Source: Bacteroidota bacterium (GTDB lineage: Bacteria; Bacteroidota; Rhodothermia; Rhodothermales; Bin80). Taken from it: 34,346 bases of DNA. The translations under genes and the position numbers were made by a program. Shown piece by piece: positions 16,885-26,428 of the stretch. The stretch's first letter is position 1. Each line of letters starts with the position of its first letter. The notes under the pieces are model-generated. The model was not told the DNA's origin. It searched no databases and worked only from the letters and a program-made list of their open reading frames with translations. The stretch covers positions 1 through 34,346 of the forward strand of contig JAPOTS010000086.1 of NCBI GenBank assembly GCA_026709065.1, read 5' to 3'.

Positions 16885-17720
16885 TCAATGATTTCAATCG
16901 TGTGAAGGACTTGCTCACTCCGAAGTCCAGATCGGTCTGTGGCTTCAAATACGAATGTATTAACTCCGAGGTCATTGGTGCCAAGAATAAATACGGTGCG
17001 AGTATAGATTCCATCCCGAGCTTGGGCATCACCGCTCTCTTCACTGTTTCCACATCGATGCTGATTCCCATCATCGCATAACAGTAATCTACTGGAAGGA
17101 GCCGTAATATTCCAGAATTCAACTGATTCAATGTCGTTAAGCCCTTCTGGATCAGATACTTCAACCTCAAAGGTAGCCAATCTAGAGGGCTGTCCAGAGG
17201 CAGGGCGCTGAATGGTTGACGGGATATTTAATCTTTCAATGACGGGTGGTGATATAGGTTCAAATGAGCGTGCATAATCCAACATTGTTCTGGCTTCACC
17301 ACCGAGTTGGTTATTGGCATCAATCACATAGATAATTACGGGATATGATTTTACTTCAAATGCATTCAGAGTCAGATTCACTCGTGCGATATACCTGCCA
17401 TTTTGGGCAAAGGCGAGGCTTCCAGTTCTAATTGGTTGTCCAAGTGTATCTGGAGATAGAATCGCGTAGTCAACTTTTGAAACTTGGCTCCCAGTGGTTT
17501 GCACTTGGGCGTTGATACTCAGCGATATATTGACACTATCACCTGTAATGGATTCTTCATCTAATAGAGCAAAGACGACGGTTTGAGGTGAGATGGAAAA
17601 CTGCTCAATCAGTGGCGGACGATCGCTAGTTTCATCGACTGGGCTTGGTACAGAATCACATCCTGCGATAAGACAGATCACCAGTACAGAGACACCTAGA
17701 TATGAGTGATATAAAACCAT
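16881..17720 (-). CDS. Lipoprotein with Ig/cadherin-like domains
   Basis: The protein has 279 residues. The N-terminal hydrophobic stretch ends in the lipobox LIAGC, so Cys21 would be lipidated. The mature protein is mostly beta; two Ig-like units are likely, at about 38-150 and 160-279. The second has VEVSDPEGLNDIESVEFW and an acidic DGNQHRCGNSEESGDAQARDGIYT loop pattern seen in surface proteins of this group. The two Cys residues in that loop may pair. The start lies two bases after the site-2 protease stop, and the stop overlaps the propeller start by four bases (ATGA), indicating translational coupling. The function is unknown; an outer-membrane anchor or periplasmic partner for the propeller is a reasonable inference. 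Confidence 0.78.
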   Translation of the reverse strand: MVLYHSYLGVSVLVICLIAGCDSVPSPVDETSDRPPLIEQFSISPQTVVFALLDEESITGDSVNISLSINAQVQTTGSQVSKVDYAILSPDTLGQPIRTGSLAFAQNGRYIARVNLTLNAFEVKSYPVIIYVIDANNQLGGEARTMLDYARSFEPISPPVIERLNIPSTIQRPASGQPSRLATFEVEVSDPEGLNDIESVEFWNITAPSSRLLLCDDGNQHRCGNSEESGDAQARDGIYTRTVFILGTNDLGVNTFVFEATDRSGLRSEQVLHTIEIIE

Positions 17721-17722
17721 AC

Positions 17723-18913
17723 CTATATTGTATAGAGAGGTTTAATGCTGAAGCACAGAAAAAAGATGCCCAGTGTCAGATATCCGATGAGCCTACGCTT
17801 CGAGCCAAGCGGATGGGTCAATGGGACATGAGGGTGATCTACTTTAATTAAAAAAATGATTAGAAAACACCAAGGTAACCATCCAAAATAGGCAAACCAT
17901 CTGAATGCACTTGGAATGATCAAGGCAAAGGATGCAATAAATAAAATTGCAAGAGTAAATTTCCACCATAGCAGGCCAAAAGCCCTTTGGGTTAGCAGTA
18001 CCAGAAGAGCGGCCAAAGTGATCCATGCACTAATCGGGCCCAACGTTTGGTGATCTAAGACTGCGGATAAAAAATCTGGGAGTATAAAGGCCCCGCCACT
18101 TGTCATTGATAGGAGTAGGACAAAGACAAAGGCACGGGAAATGATGGAGTGCCATTTTGGTCCAAAGAGTGAGTAAATGATATGACCGCCATCTAGTTGA
18201 CCGACCGGCATCAAATTCAGGGATGTGAAAAAGAGTCCAAGCCAACATGCAAACAGCAGGGGGTAGTGATACATTTCAAACAGCGGGGGCACATTGGTAG
18301 AGAATTGTGTCAGCATCCAGTATAGCGGAGTCATTCCCAATATGAATTGACTACCATCGGATTCATCTGATATTGGAGCATCTGGAAACTGCCCTGTTGA
18401 CCGAATGTATTCAATAATTGACTCATGGCCTCCAACCCCATACATGAACTCTGGAGGAGGAAGATTCACCATGGCCCAGATTAGAAGGATGATGACAATC
18501 AAGAATCCTGCAATTGGCCCCGAAACACCTACATCAAAGAGTTTCTTGAGGTTCGGAATGGGTTGGCGGATGCTAATGACCGCTCCAAGAGTTCCGACTC
18601 CAATCAAAGGTGATGGGATAAAGTACGGAAGCGAGCAGTTAATTTGGTGTCTACGAGCAGCAATAAAATGACCAAATTCATGGACCGTTACAAAGGTTAA
18701 GAACGCTACACCAAACATAAACGCATCGGCTAAAAATGCAGTAGTGACGGGGAGGCCACCAACGCTAAACAATGGATCACTCGCCGACCACGCAATGGTT
18801 CGCCCTATGAAGACAACCGCACCTGTAATAGATGTTGATAACAGCGTTACAAGAAAAAGCCCAGTATGCAATAGGTAGCGATTAGGGGGCAAGTAGGATG
18901 CTGGTGGTGTCAA
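17723..18913 (-). CDS. Site-2 protease family (M50) intramembrane zinc metalloprotease
   Basis: The protein has 396 residues with about eight membrane segments. The zinc motif HEFGH is at 78-82 within a helix, and the second metal-ligand motif reads LMPVGQLDGGH at about 240-250, so both catalytic elements are intact. The GVGTLGAVISI string after the first motif is typical of the EGY-like, PDZ-less branch of site-2 proteases. These cleave membrane-embedded substrates such as anti-sigma factors. The start is TTG at 18913; an ATG ten bases upstream is out of frame. It leads a five-gene envelope operon, so its substrate may be one of the envelope regulators or proteins encoded with it (inference). 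The gap to aspC is 57 bases. Confidence 0.88.
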   Translation of the reverse strand: MTPPASYLPPNRYLLHTGLFLVTLLSTSITGAVVFIGRTIAWSASDPLFSVGGLPVTTAFLADAFMFGVAFLTFVTVHEFGHFIAARRHQINCSLPYFIPSPLIGVGTLGAVISIRQPIPNLKKLFDVGVSGPIAGFLIVIILLIWAMVNLPPPEFMYGVGGHESIIEYIRSTGQFPDAPISDESDGSQFILGMTPLYWMLTQFSTNVPPLFEMYHYPLLFACWLGLFFTSLNLMPVGQLDGGHIIYSLFGPKWHSIISRAFVFVLLLSMTSGGAFILPDFLSAVLDHQTLGPISAWITLAALLVLLTQRAFGLLWWKFTLAILFIASFALIIPSAFRWFAYFGWLPWCFLIIFLIKVDHPHVPLTHPLGSKRRLIGYLTLGIFFLCFSIKPLYTI

Positions 18914-18970
18914 TATGTGGAGACATGAATGTGAAAGACATTTATATCAAATGCTAATAGATGTGTTCAT

Positions 18971-20173
18971 CTAAGATACGAGTTCGCTGAGTCCTTTTTT
19001 GATTCGGTTGAACGCCGTTTGTAGCTCATCCATTGAGGATGCATATGACAATCTAATTCCGTTTGGATCGCCAAATGCTGCACCAGGAACCAAAGCGACA
19101 AGATGTTCTTCAAGGAGGTAAAAACATAGATCTCCACTTGAATTGATTTTACGTCCAGATGGTGCAACTTTGCCATAAAAATCACTGATTTGTGCAAAAA
19201 GGTAGAAGGCACCTTCGGGTTTTGGCACATGTACACCTGCAATGGAATTGAGGCCATCAAGCAAAAAATCTCGTCGTTCACGAAATGCTTGAACCATGGC
19301 TCTGATTGGAGCTTGATCCATATTCAATGCTGCGATCCCCGCTTTTTGGGCAATGCTATTGGGAGCGGAGGTGAGTTGCCCCTGTAATTTGGAAGCCTGT
19401 TTAATGATATTGATCGGCCCAGCCATATATCCGAGCCTCCATCCAGTCATCGCAAAGCATTTAGAAAATCCATTGATCGTAATGGTTCGTTCTAACATAC
19501 CTTTCTGTGTCGCAATAGGGATATGGGACGCATCATAAATCACATGTTCATAGATCTCATCGGAAACGATCACAATTTTTTCGTACTGAAGTAGCACCTC
19601 CACTAATGCAGCCAATTCTTGTTGTGAATAGACGGATCCAGTAGGGTTGGATGGGGAGCACAAAATAAGGACACGAGTCCGATCGGTGATTGCGTCATCA
19701 AGTGCCTGTGGGGTTAAACGATAGTGTGATTCGGCAGTAGTTGAGACAATCACTGGTGTTGCTCCCGAAAAGCGTGCCATTTCTGGATAGCTAACCCAGT
19801 AGGGAGCAGGAATCAGGACTTCATCGCCTTCTTGAGCAAGGACGGCCACGGCCATTGCAACGGATTGTTTTGCGCCATTGGAGCACAGAATTTGATCTGG
19901 GGAGTAATCTAGATTGTTTTCACGAGTAAACTTTGTACTAATGGCCTCACGTAATTCTGGCATTCCGGGGTTTTGCGTATACCGTGTGAAGCCTTCTTGG
20001 ATGGCTTGAATTCCAGCTTGAGCAATTGGCTCAGGGGTATTAAAATCGGGTTCTCCGGCACTTAACGCTATAACATCGGCACCTTCGCGTTTAAGCTTTT
20101 TTGCACGTCCTGCCATGGCGAGGGTTGCAGAGGGTTGCATGGATGCAACACGGGGATTAATTGATGTAGACAT
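18971..20173 (-). CDS. aspC: Aspartate aminotransferase, class I PLP enzyme
   Basis: The 400-residue protein transfers the amino group between aspartate and 2-oxoglutarate in the cytoplasm. The fold-type I hallmarks are intact: SAGEPDFNTPEPI near the N-terminus, NGAKQSVA (phosphate cup), CSPSNPTG at about 168-175, SDEIYEH with the ring-binding Asp, INGFSKCFAMTGWRLGY with the Schiff-base Lys238, and the C-terminal substrate Arg in GIRLSYA. It belongs to the thermophilic/bacterial subgroup Ib by motif style. Prephenate aminotransferase activity is known in that subgroup and cannot be excluded. The ATG at 20173 lies 21 bases after the remains of the helicase gene, so its promoter must now sit inside that pseudogene or it is transcribed from the methyltransferase operon. 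Confidence 0.95.
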   Translation of the reverse strand: MSTSINPRVASMQPSATLAMAGRAKKLKREGADVIALSAGEPDFNTPEPIAQAGIQAIQEGFTRYTQNPGMPELREAISTKFTRENNLDYSPDQILCSNGAKQSVAMAVAVLAQEGDEVLIPAPYWVSYPEMARFSGATPVIVSTTAESHYRLTPQALDDAITDRTRVLILCSPSNPTGSVYSQQELAALVEVLLQYEKIVIVSDEIYEHVIYDASHIPIATQKGMLERTITINGFSKCFAMTGWRLGYMAGPINIIKQASKLQGQLTSAPNSIAQKAGIAALNMDQAPIRAMVQAFRERRDFLLDGLNSIAGVHVPKPEGAFYLFAQISDFYGKVAPSGRKINSSGDLCFYLLEEHLVALVPGAAFGDPNGIRLSYASSMDELQTAFNRIKKGLSELVS

Positions 20174-20194
20174 GGAGTTTTGGGATTAGGTTGA

Positions 20195-21244
20195 TTATGT
20201 ATGATTCTCTTGTTGCAAATGAGCGATAGAATGAGGAGTATCCTCACAGTCTATAGCCATCCAGCACAGTAACTTGATGTCGCCTGTTTCGATAGGAGGC
20301 AGAGGATCAGGCGGTTCAATGGCTTCAAGACCAGTCTCCAGTATATAGTTTACAAGCTTACTGGACAATTCTTGTAATTTTACGGGGCGACTGATGTCTT
20401 CTTTGGACTTGAATATTTTACGAAGATCAATCTGCTCTCGACGAGGCCAAGGAGTTTCAACAATATCAAGTGCCTTTTTACAATTTGCTGAGGAGATATT
20501 ACCAGGAGTATGTGAGCGGATAAATTCGGCCACTTCGCGATTGATTCGGTCAAGTTTGGGTTGGAAGCTTGCTGGATCAGTTTGCTTTGTCCAGTCTTCT
20601 AGAATATGCTCCTGAGCGATTTCCCAAAAATCATACACATTTTCATGCACTTTATTGGGGCAAGAAGTGGGAGTTTCTTCGTCACATTCAATCAGGCGTA
20701 AGCATGTCCCGATTTCATCAATGATTTTTTGAGGATCACTATGTGGTTCCCACTCAGGTGATGCATTGACAAAGCGTAAGTAGGTTCGTTCAAAATCTGA
20801 ATTGTCTCCAACAACGGCGCAGAAAAATATACCGCGTTGTTTTCCTTTAATCATGCCTGAACCGATTTTCCACGGCAGTGAAGTAAATTGATTAGGGTAT
20901 TCGCTCAGGGCTTTGCGCAGAGTATGACGATATTCTTCGCCCGTTTGGGTTGCTGCCACAGTACCTCCATGTTCAAAGAGTGAAGGATCTTCTTTGAGCA
21001 ATTCGTCAAAGAGGCTTTTATCATCTCCAGAAATATCATTTAGGAACGCTGTAGTTAAAATATGGTTATCTATTCCTTTAAGAAACTGTTTTTGTTGGAC
21101 AATCATTTTATTGATTGTTTTCCTAAATGCATAGCAGGAGGACTCAAATCTTTTCAATAGCCCTGAACGCAAGAGCCCCATCATAGCTTGTATATGTCCA
21201 TTTTCTTCTGGATCAGCGGGAACTTTTCGATAAGTATTAGGCAT
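20195..21244 (-). pseudogene. C-terminal fragment of a SNF2-family helicase (lobe 2 deleted)
   Basis: An open frame of 349 codons carries the linker and C-terminal domain of a large SNF2/HepA-like helicase. Residues 24-55 (MGLLRSGLLKRFESSCYAF and following) are the conserved segment between the two RecA lobes in this family. Residues from about 100 onward match its C-terminal region: WEIAQEHILEDW, TKQTDPASFQP and ETPWPRREQ. What is missing is the whole Helicase_C lobe with motifs V and VI, which should lie between residues about 75 and 95; a deletion has joined the flanks in frame. Upstream, the gene continues in other frames (see 21245-21863). The ATG at 21244 is a chance internal Met. The product cannot be an active helicase. 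Confidence 0.82.
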
Positions 21245-21863
21245 GTAGCGACAAAAGAGAATGTTTTTATCTACCTGGAGTCTAACGCATCTTCAAGTTG
21301 ATCAAAAAAGCCAGGTAATTAGGATTCCAATTCATAGCGGACTGTAATTGCATTAGGTTTTGGAAAGATGATGGGTTTTGGTGTTCCATCTGATATCTTG
21401 ATGGTATCTGATGAATAATGTTTTTTACGAACTCGCGAGTTCGTTTGATTGTCTTCGCATCAATAATTGGATAGAGTACATCAGGGCTAAGATCCGTAGG
21501 ATTTGTTCGCATAGCTTCTAAATAGCGTTGCTTGATGGAAAGAATTCCTTGATCCGCAAGATGTGCACTTGTCGGAATGAAGTAGCGAACAATGTAGTAC
21601 AAATCCCATAATGAATTATTGACAGTTATTGGTGTCAATAATAGGGGATCTCGTTTTGGGACAAATAGTAGACGACTCAATACTACGGCTCGGGTTGGGA
21701 TGTTAGGAGTAGGGTAATTGTGTGCATCATCAACGATGATGAGTTGGTATTCTTCTAAATCACTTTGTAGATGATGTCTTGTTGCATTTGGACGTTGTTT
21801 TTCTTTCAGTGGAATATTCCCCGCTAGTTGTTCAAGGGAGATACATTCAATAGCCCGTGACAT
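21245..21863 (-). pseudogene. Lobe-1 fragment of the same SNF2 helicase, with frameshifts and stops
   Basis: A 193-codon open frame (21863 to 21282) includes a Walker B-like LIIVDDAHNY (DDAH instead of DEAH), TPITVNNSLWDLYYI where TATPVNN is normal, and DLSPDVLYPIID. It ends in nonsense after a run of six A (21421-21426 as T6). In the shifted frame the conserved sequence resumes, starting CAT at 21420: HYSSDTIKISDGTPKPIIF, then PKPNAITVRYELES. TAA (21319-21321) and TAG (21271-21273) then interrupt it. A second single-base loss near 21255-21265 restores the frame of the downstream fragment (CRYMPNTYRK). The N-terminal region with Walker A is absent before 21863. In total: one 5' truncation, two frameshifts, two nonsense codons, and altered motifs II and III. 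Confidence 0.85.
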
Positions 21864-21913
21864 AGAAAAGTCGCTTTAAAATGAAGTCTTACGAATTCTA
21901 ACTGGCAGAGTTA

Positions 21914-23491
21914 TCACTTTTTTTCCTCACGCCTAAGCCACTCGGACTTGTTGATTGGAACCCTAGATATTCTCTGCCCAATTGAATGGGCGATTGACTG
22001 AGCGACCTCCGGCTTTAACTCTCCAATCCATTGATATTTTCCGTTAGTACGACTGCTAAATAAATATCTCTGATCACTTAATTCACTAGCTACATACTTG
22101 CTGTCAGATTTGGGTTTAAATTCTATGATCCGCCAGTCTTTGGGGTGCATGGATATCTTCATGATTTCAAATTCATTTTCTGTAACCGGCACAACTAACT
22201 TTAATGCTTTTCCCTTTTTTTCGGACCGAAGATTGAGAAAAAGAAATGGAGTAGGATTTTCGAGTCTTACAGTATCACATTTAGGGGTGATGCATAGAAA
22301 GAATTCCTCATTATCAATACATTTAATGACTGTCCCTGTTGATAACTGCTTAGGTGATTTCGTAAATACCTGCCTAAAGCACATCAATGATGCAAGGCGG
22401 AGATCAACCTCATTATTGCTACTCTGACCCTTTGAAAATCCATCAGAAAGAAGATTATAGTTTTTTGCTTTCATTGGGGCGTTTTGATTTTCAATTCCAT
22501 ATTCTAATATTTTAAGAACGCCCTTTTTATAAATCTCAGGATTCTGAAAAATCACCTGATCATCTTCAAATCTTTCATCACACCAACGTTTAATTGCTTC
22601 CATTCCAGCTGGACTTGGTTGATCAGTAATGACATCGTTTATGATTCCATAGAGCTCACTGGTTATTTGTTCTATAATATGCTGCTCAGAATCTTGTGGT
22701 TGAGGCAAACATGCCCGGTGGGCCAAAAATGCTGGATCAAGATCTGACCCAAAACACTTAAGTATGCGGTAAACATTTTCCCTTACCGCACTTAATGCAG
22801 TCAACGCTAGGCCCGATATAAGTCCTCCTACCTTGTTTGCAAAGTGCTTGATAAGATGATCTACCAGTTTCTGCTCATCTACTATAAGATTCTTGTGTGT
22901 ACTGACAGTTCCTAGCTTTTGGTAAACTACAATCCGATGGGCACCGAGATCTATTCCATAATGATCATTCCCTGAAAAATCGATCTGATCTCCTTCATTG
23001 AAAACAGCTTTAATCTGATTTAGGATATTTTCTGGGTCCGTTTCTCCAGTGTAAATTGCAATCAAACGAAGTTGATTTTTGAGATGATTATTCAGGATTT
23101 TTTCAATAAGTGGTAAGACAGTCTGATTCGTTTGAGTATTGAGTTGCCAGTCAAGAACTAATATATCCGCACGTGCAGCAGTCCTAACAAGGTTTTCGTA
23201 ATCAGATTGTTCATCCTGAGGAGAAATCGTGCCACAAATCATACCTTGACGGGCAAATGATTGCGTGATCCGATCTACATCTAGCGTGCGCAAACTGGTT
23301 TTCTCAGATGATGTCCCTTGTTTTCTTGATAAGGTATCACGAGTAGGGTTTTGCAGATTGCCGTGGGCAGATGAATCTGAAGGAATTGTAAGTTCATCAT
23401 CTATGACAAGTGCTGTCAAGAGAAACCTCTTTGCGATCTCTTCAGAATGCTGTGAAAATGTATCAGATGTCATGAAAGTCCTAGTGGTCAT
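21914..23491 (-). CDS. Receiver-domain protein with large unknown C-terminal region
   Basis: The protein has 525 residues from the ATG at 23491, which overlaps the stop of the kinase gene by 11 bases; ATGs at 23494 and 23473 are alternatives. Residues 25-165 fit a divergent receiver domain with an insertion: acidic pocket VIDDE at 29-33, phospho-acceptor Asp114 in ADILVLDWQL, switch Thr148 in IAIYTGE. The roughly 35-residue Ser/Thr-rich insert at 38-72 is unusual. The rest, about 190-525, has no domain I can name. It contains helical segments to about 320, then a beta-rich part (KLVVPVTENEFEI, DWRIIEFKP, YLFSSRTNGKYQWIGEL) and a basic tail. I see no output DNA-binding helix-turn-helix. Its position directly after a histidine-kinase-like protein makes it the likely phospho-partner, linking the sensor to the effector. 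Confidence 0.75.
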   Translation of the reverse strand: MTTRTFMTSDTFSQHSEEIAKRFLLTALVIDDELTIPSDSSAHGNLQNPTRDTLSRKQGTSSEKTSLRTLDVDRITQSFARQGMICGTISPQDEQSDYENLVRTAARADILVLDWQLNTQTNQTVLPLIEKILNNHLKNQLRLIAIYTGETDPENILNQIKAVFNEGDQIDFSGNDHYGIDLGAHRIVVYQKLGTVSTHKNLIVDEQKLVDHLIKHFANKVGGLISGLALTALSAVRENVYRILKCFGSDLDPAFLAHRACLPQPQDSEQHIIEQITSELYGIINDVITDQPSPAGMEAIKRWCDERFEDDQVIFQNPEIYKKGVLKILEYGIENQNAPMKAKNYNLLSDGFSKGQSSNNEVDLRLASLMCFRQVFTKSPKQLSTGTVIKCIDNEEFFLCITPKCDTVRLENPTPFLFLNLRSEKKGKALKLVVPVTENEFEIMKISMHPKDWRIIEFKPKSDSKYVASELSDQRYLFSSRTNGKYQWIGELKPEVAQSIAHSIGQRISRVPINKSEWLRREEKK

Positions 23492-26426
23492 CATGGATGG
23501 GTGAGATGTAAAACGTTGTATTCCAATCCCTTTGTTGATCTGCAAGAATAAGTCTATATCCTATCTGACGCAATGTTTCCCGAGCAATGTGTAATCCCAT
23601 CCCCCGCCCTTCGGGCTTTTTAGTAAACCCTATCTTAAAAATATCCTCACGATCCCTAACATGAATTCCCGGGCCAGAGTCCGCAACATAAAATGATCCG
23701 TGAGATTCATCCAGTTGAATTTGGCGTTCAACGCGTTCGTTTTGACCAGAAAGCCAGTAGATTGAATTATCTACAAGGTTTACAAAGACAGGATACACTG
23801 ACGATGGATAGCTCTTCAGGGTAGATTTTGCAAAGGAATCAGTCTGAATCAATTCAACATGATGCCGGGATAGACGCTGCCCAAAAAGATTCGTAAGGAA
23901 TCGAAAAATTTCCCAACCATGAATCGTGACTTCCTTACGATATAATCTCCTCTGTAGAGGGGTGAAGAGACTGAGATAACCATCAAGATGATCAAAACCA
24001 TTGCGTATATTCTGAAAAAGAGGCATTAATTCGCTGTTGACATTTGCCCATTCCTTTAGATCTCGGAGTCCAATTCGGATAGCCCTGATTGCGGCACCAA
24101 ATTCATGGCTTATGATTTCAATTGCCATTCCTAATTGAATAAGCTGCAAATCGCTGACAGACTGTTCCTTCAGTGAAATATTGCTCTCCTCAATAGCAGC
24201 TATCTCGTCAAGCATAGAAGAATCATCGTTGAACTCAATAGCTGAGAGTAGCGCCAGAATGGATTCAAGTTTCTGTCCAGATTGATTCACTACTTCCTGA
24301 ATTACCTGCTCTTGTGAAGAACGAACAGCATATAAGTTTTGGTCATCAAGGCCCTGCAAGTCTTGCCGTGCAAACTCGCTCATGACTTCGCGAAATGTAG
24401 TTTCAATAGCCTCCCTCCATTTTTTCGTCACTCCACGAGCTTCACCAAGAATTCTGTTGGCCTCTCCCATAATTTTCTTGCTTTGAGATCCTGTCTGACG
24501 CTCGCCATAATTCTTCACATCATTTAAGGCAGCTTCTGTACGCTCTCTGAAAGTCAAATGCACTCCGGCATCTGCTATCTCCCGTGAAATAATACTATCA
24601 ACGGAGTCTTGAACATCCTTGATAGATGACAGAATATCCGCATGAGCATCTTGATAAATGTACCAGTCCTTCATTATGGACTTAGATAAACCTATTTGAG
24701 GTTTCGTAACCCTATATTTTGATTCTATATCTCTCAGAGATTTTCGGAGATCTTGCTCAATCTCCTGAATGAGCAAGGCAACTCGCTCTCTATTCTGATC
24801 GCAACATGCCTGCTTTATTCGTTTCTCAGCGTCAATTCCTATTTCCATAATCTCATCTACTGGATCCTTTTGCTCTATTTGCTCAAAAAAATCAGATAGA
24901 TCCTTCTTAAGTTTTTTTCGCTTGACAGAAACCTTTTTGGCTCTGGCTCTCCGATGCAATTCGGCTTTCTCCAGTTCCTGCTTTTGGATGATGAATTTCT
25001 CAGCATGTACCCCTTCTGAGCGGAAAAAATCAGCTGCCACTTGGACTAGAAAATTTTTCAGAATATCTCTTAGATCCCGGTATGCCTTATTTTCACGAAA
25101 GCCTTCACGGCCTGCCTTTTCACTGAGATTTGGATTATTGGAAGAGTCAACCTCAACGATTCCAAACATCTGGCGATATGAAAAATAGTAATATGAAGCA
25201 CTCTTCGTTCGGCGAAGCTCAATTTCCAGCCAATCATAATCCGTATTCCCATAGGGTTGAATTCGAACGCCGTCACGATAGATATATAATCCCCCTAATT
25301 TTCTAGTCTTAGCAAGCATCAGAGCATGATCTGGAAGAGGCAAGGTCGAATGTCTGGCTGCCCCCTCAATGGCGGCAAATCGTATCTGAAATGGACCACA
25401 ATCGGTAGATTTCCCTTTGCCACCGCTCCAATTGACAATATGTTGTTCAACGATTTCGCCATAAATAGATATGCTCCCCTTAAACTGACCCCACTTGTCA
25501 AACTCTCCCCAAATCTGGTGATCCGCATTTTGATAATCATCATCGGTAAAAAATTCGTTTTCATTGATGAAATTGTGGTGGCTTCCATCAACACTATGAA
25601 CTCTGAAGGAAGTTTGAATAATTGATTGATTCTCAGCCCCAAATGAAGGAGTAGTAAATCCTAAGAGTGCCTTCTGTAAGGGAGCAATCTCATCAGACTT
25701 GGGATTTCCATCAATATCATATTCCAAATTAGAGTTTGCAGGAAAGAGGTAAAAATGAGTACCATGGCCTTGTTCCAGAAGGGTTGGCTCACCTAAATGG
25801 CTCGCTAAACTCAGAGGATCTACAACAAATTGGTTAAGATCTTCCTGAATCTGCTTACGTTTCTCCTCATCTATACGTTCAAGAATCTGAGCGTTCATCT
25901 CATGGAAGTAACTAACCATTTCCGCAATATCATTGCCGTTAGGCATTCTGCCACCTGGGAATGTTTGAAGCTGAATCAGGACATCTTGAAGATTGAGCTC
26001 TGGGCACTCAAAGAATCGCCAGTTCAAGAATGCGGCGGTTAGATCGGATAAAATACCATTACGATTTGCACGTGTGAGAACCAGCACCTGAGGAGCAATG
26101 GTTGCGATTGCTAAGCGACCGATTCCCTTTTCTCCAAGTATGGGCCTGTTGCCTCGTGTCAACTCACGAGGACGCTTTTTTCTTTGAATACTTGCCTCTG
26201 TTGCTATGGTGAGCCAATTATCCCTGAACTCATTCAATTTCATCCCGATTCCATTGTCTCGCATCACGAATAATCCGTCGCTTCGATAATAATCAACCTC
26301 TACACGGGTTGCGTCTGCATCATGTGCATTCTTGAATAGCTCACTTATTGCCGTAGGGTTCCCAGCAATCTGTTGTCTACCCAACATATCCAGTGTTCTG
26401 GCCCGAGCCTCAAAACTGACGTCCAT
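23481..26426 (-). CDS. Double GHKL ATPase: MORC/Hsp90-like N-terminus, histidine-kinase-like C-terminus
   Basis: The protein has 981 residues. The N-terminal GHKL ATPase (HATPase_c_3 type) shows the N box SELFKNAHDAD (Glu29, Asn33), DNGIGM at 57-62 and GEKGIGRLA at 98-106, like MutL, Hsp90 and MORC proteins. A middle region follows, then a Lys/Glu-rich coiled-coil stretch (about 470-740). The C-terminal part has an H-box-like IEIISHEFGAAIRAIR with His774 and a second GHKL domain: N box NLVDNSIYWL at about 884-893, DSGPGI near 917, GRGMGLHI near 945. All ATP-lid motifs of both domains are intact. Such N-terminal ATPases clamp DNA in MutL/MORC families; the C-terminus suggests autophosphorylation and transfer to the receiver protein encoded next. 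It starts two bases after the methyltransferase stop. I infer a DNA-state sensor that signals. Confidence 0.85.
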   Translation of the reverse strand: MDVSFEARARTLDMLGRQQIAGNPTAISELFKNAHDADATRVEVDYYRSDGLFVMRDNGIGMKLNEFRDNWLTIATEASIQRKKRPRELTRGNRPILGEKGIGRLAIATIAPQVLVLTRANRNGILSDLTAAFLNWRFFECPELNLQDVLIQLQTFPGGRMPNGNDIAEMVSYFHEMNAQILERIDEEKRKQIQEDLNQFVVDPLSLASHLGEPTLLEQGHGTHFYLFPANSNLEYDIDGNPKSDEIAPLQKALLGFTTPSFGAENQSIIQTSFRVHSVDGSHHNFINENEFFTDDDYQNADHQIWGEFDKWGQFKGSISIYGEIVEQHIVNWSGGKGKSTDCGPFQIRFAAIEGAARHSTLPLPDHALMLAKTRKLGGLYIYRDGVRIQPYGNTDYDWLEIELRRTKSASYYYFSYRQMFGIVEVDSSNNPNLSEKAGREGFRENKAYRDLRDILKNFLVQVAADFFRSEGVHAEKFIIQKQELEKAELHRRARAKKVSVKRKKLKKDLSDFFEQIEQKDPVDEIMEIGIDAEKRIKQACCDQNRERVALLIQEIEQDLRKSLRDIESKYRVTKPQIGLSKSIMKDWYIYQDAHADILSSIKDVQDSVDSIISREIADAGVHLTFRERTEAALNDVKNYGERQTGSQSKKIMGEANRILGEARGVTKKWREAIETTFREVMSEFARQDLQGLDDQNLYAVRSSQEQVIQEVVNQSGQKLESILALLSAIEFNDDSSMLDEIAAIEESNISLKEQSVSDLQLIQLGMAIEIISHEFGAAIRAIRIGLRDLKEWANVNSELMPLFQNIRNGFDHLDGYLSLFTPLQRRLYRKEVTIHGWEIFRFLTNLFGQRLSRHHVELIQTDSFAKSTLKSYPSSVYPVFVNLVDNSIYWLSGQNERVERQIQLDESHGSFYVADSGPGIHVRDREDIFKIGFTKKPEGRGMGLHIARETLRQIGYRLILADQQRDWNTTFYISPIHDDH

Positions 26427-26428
26427 CT

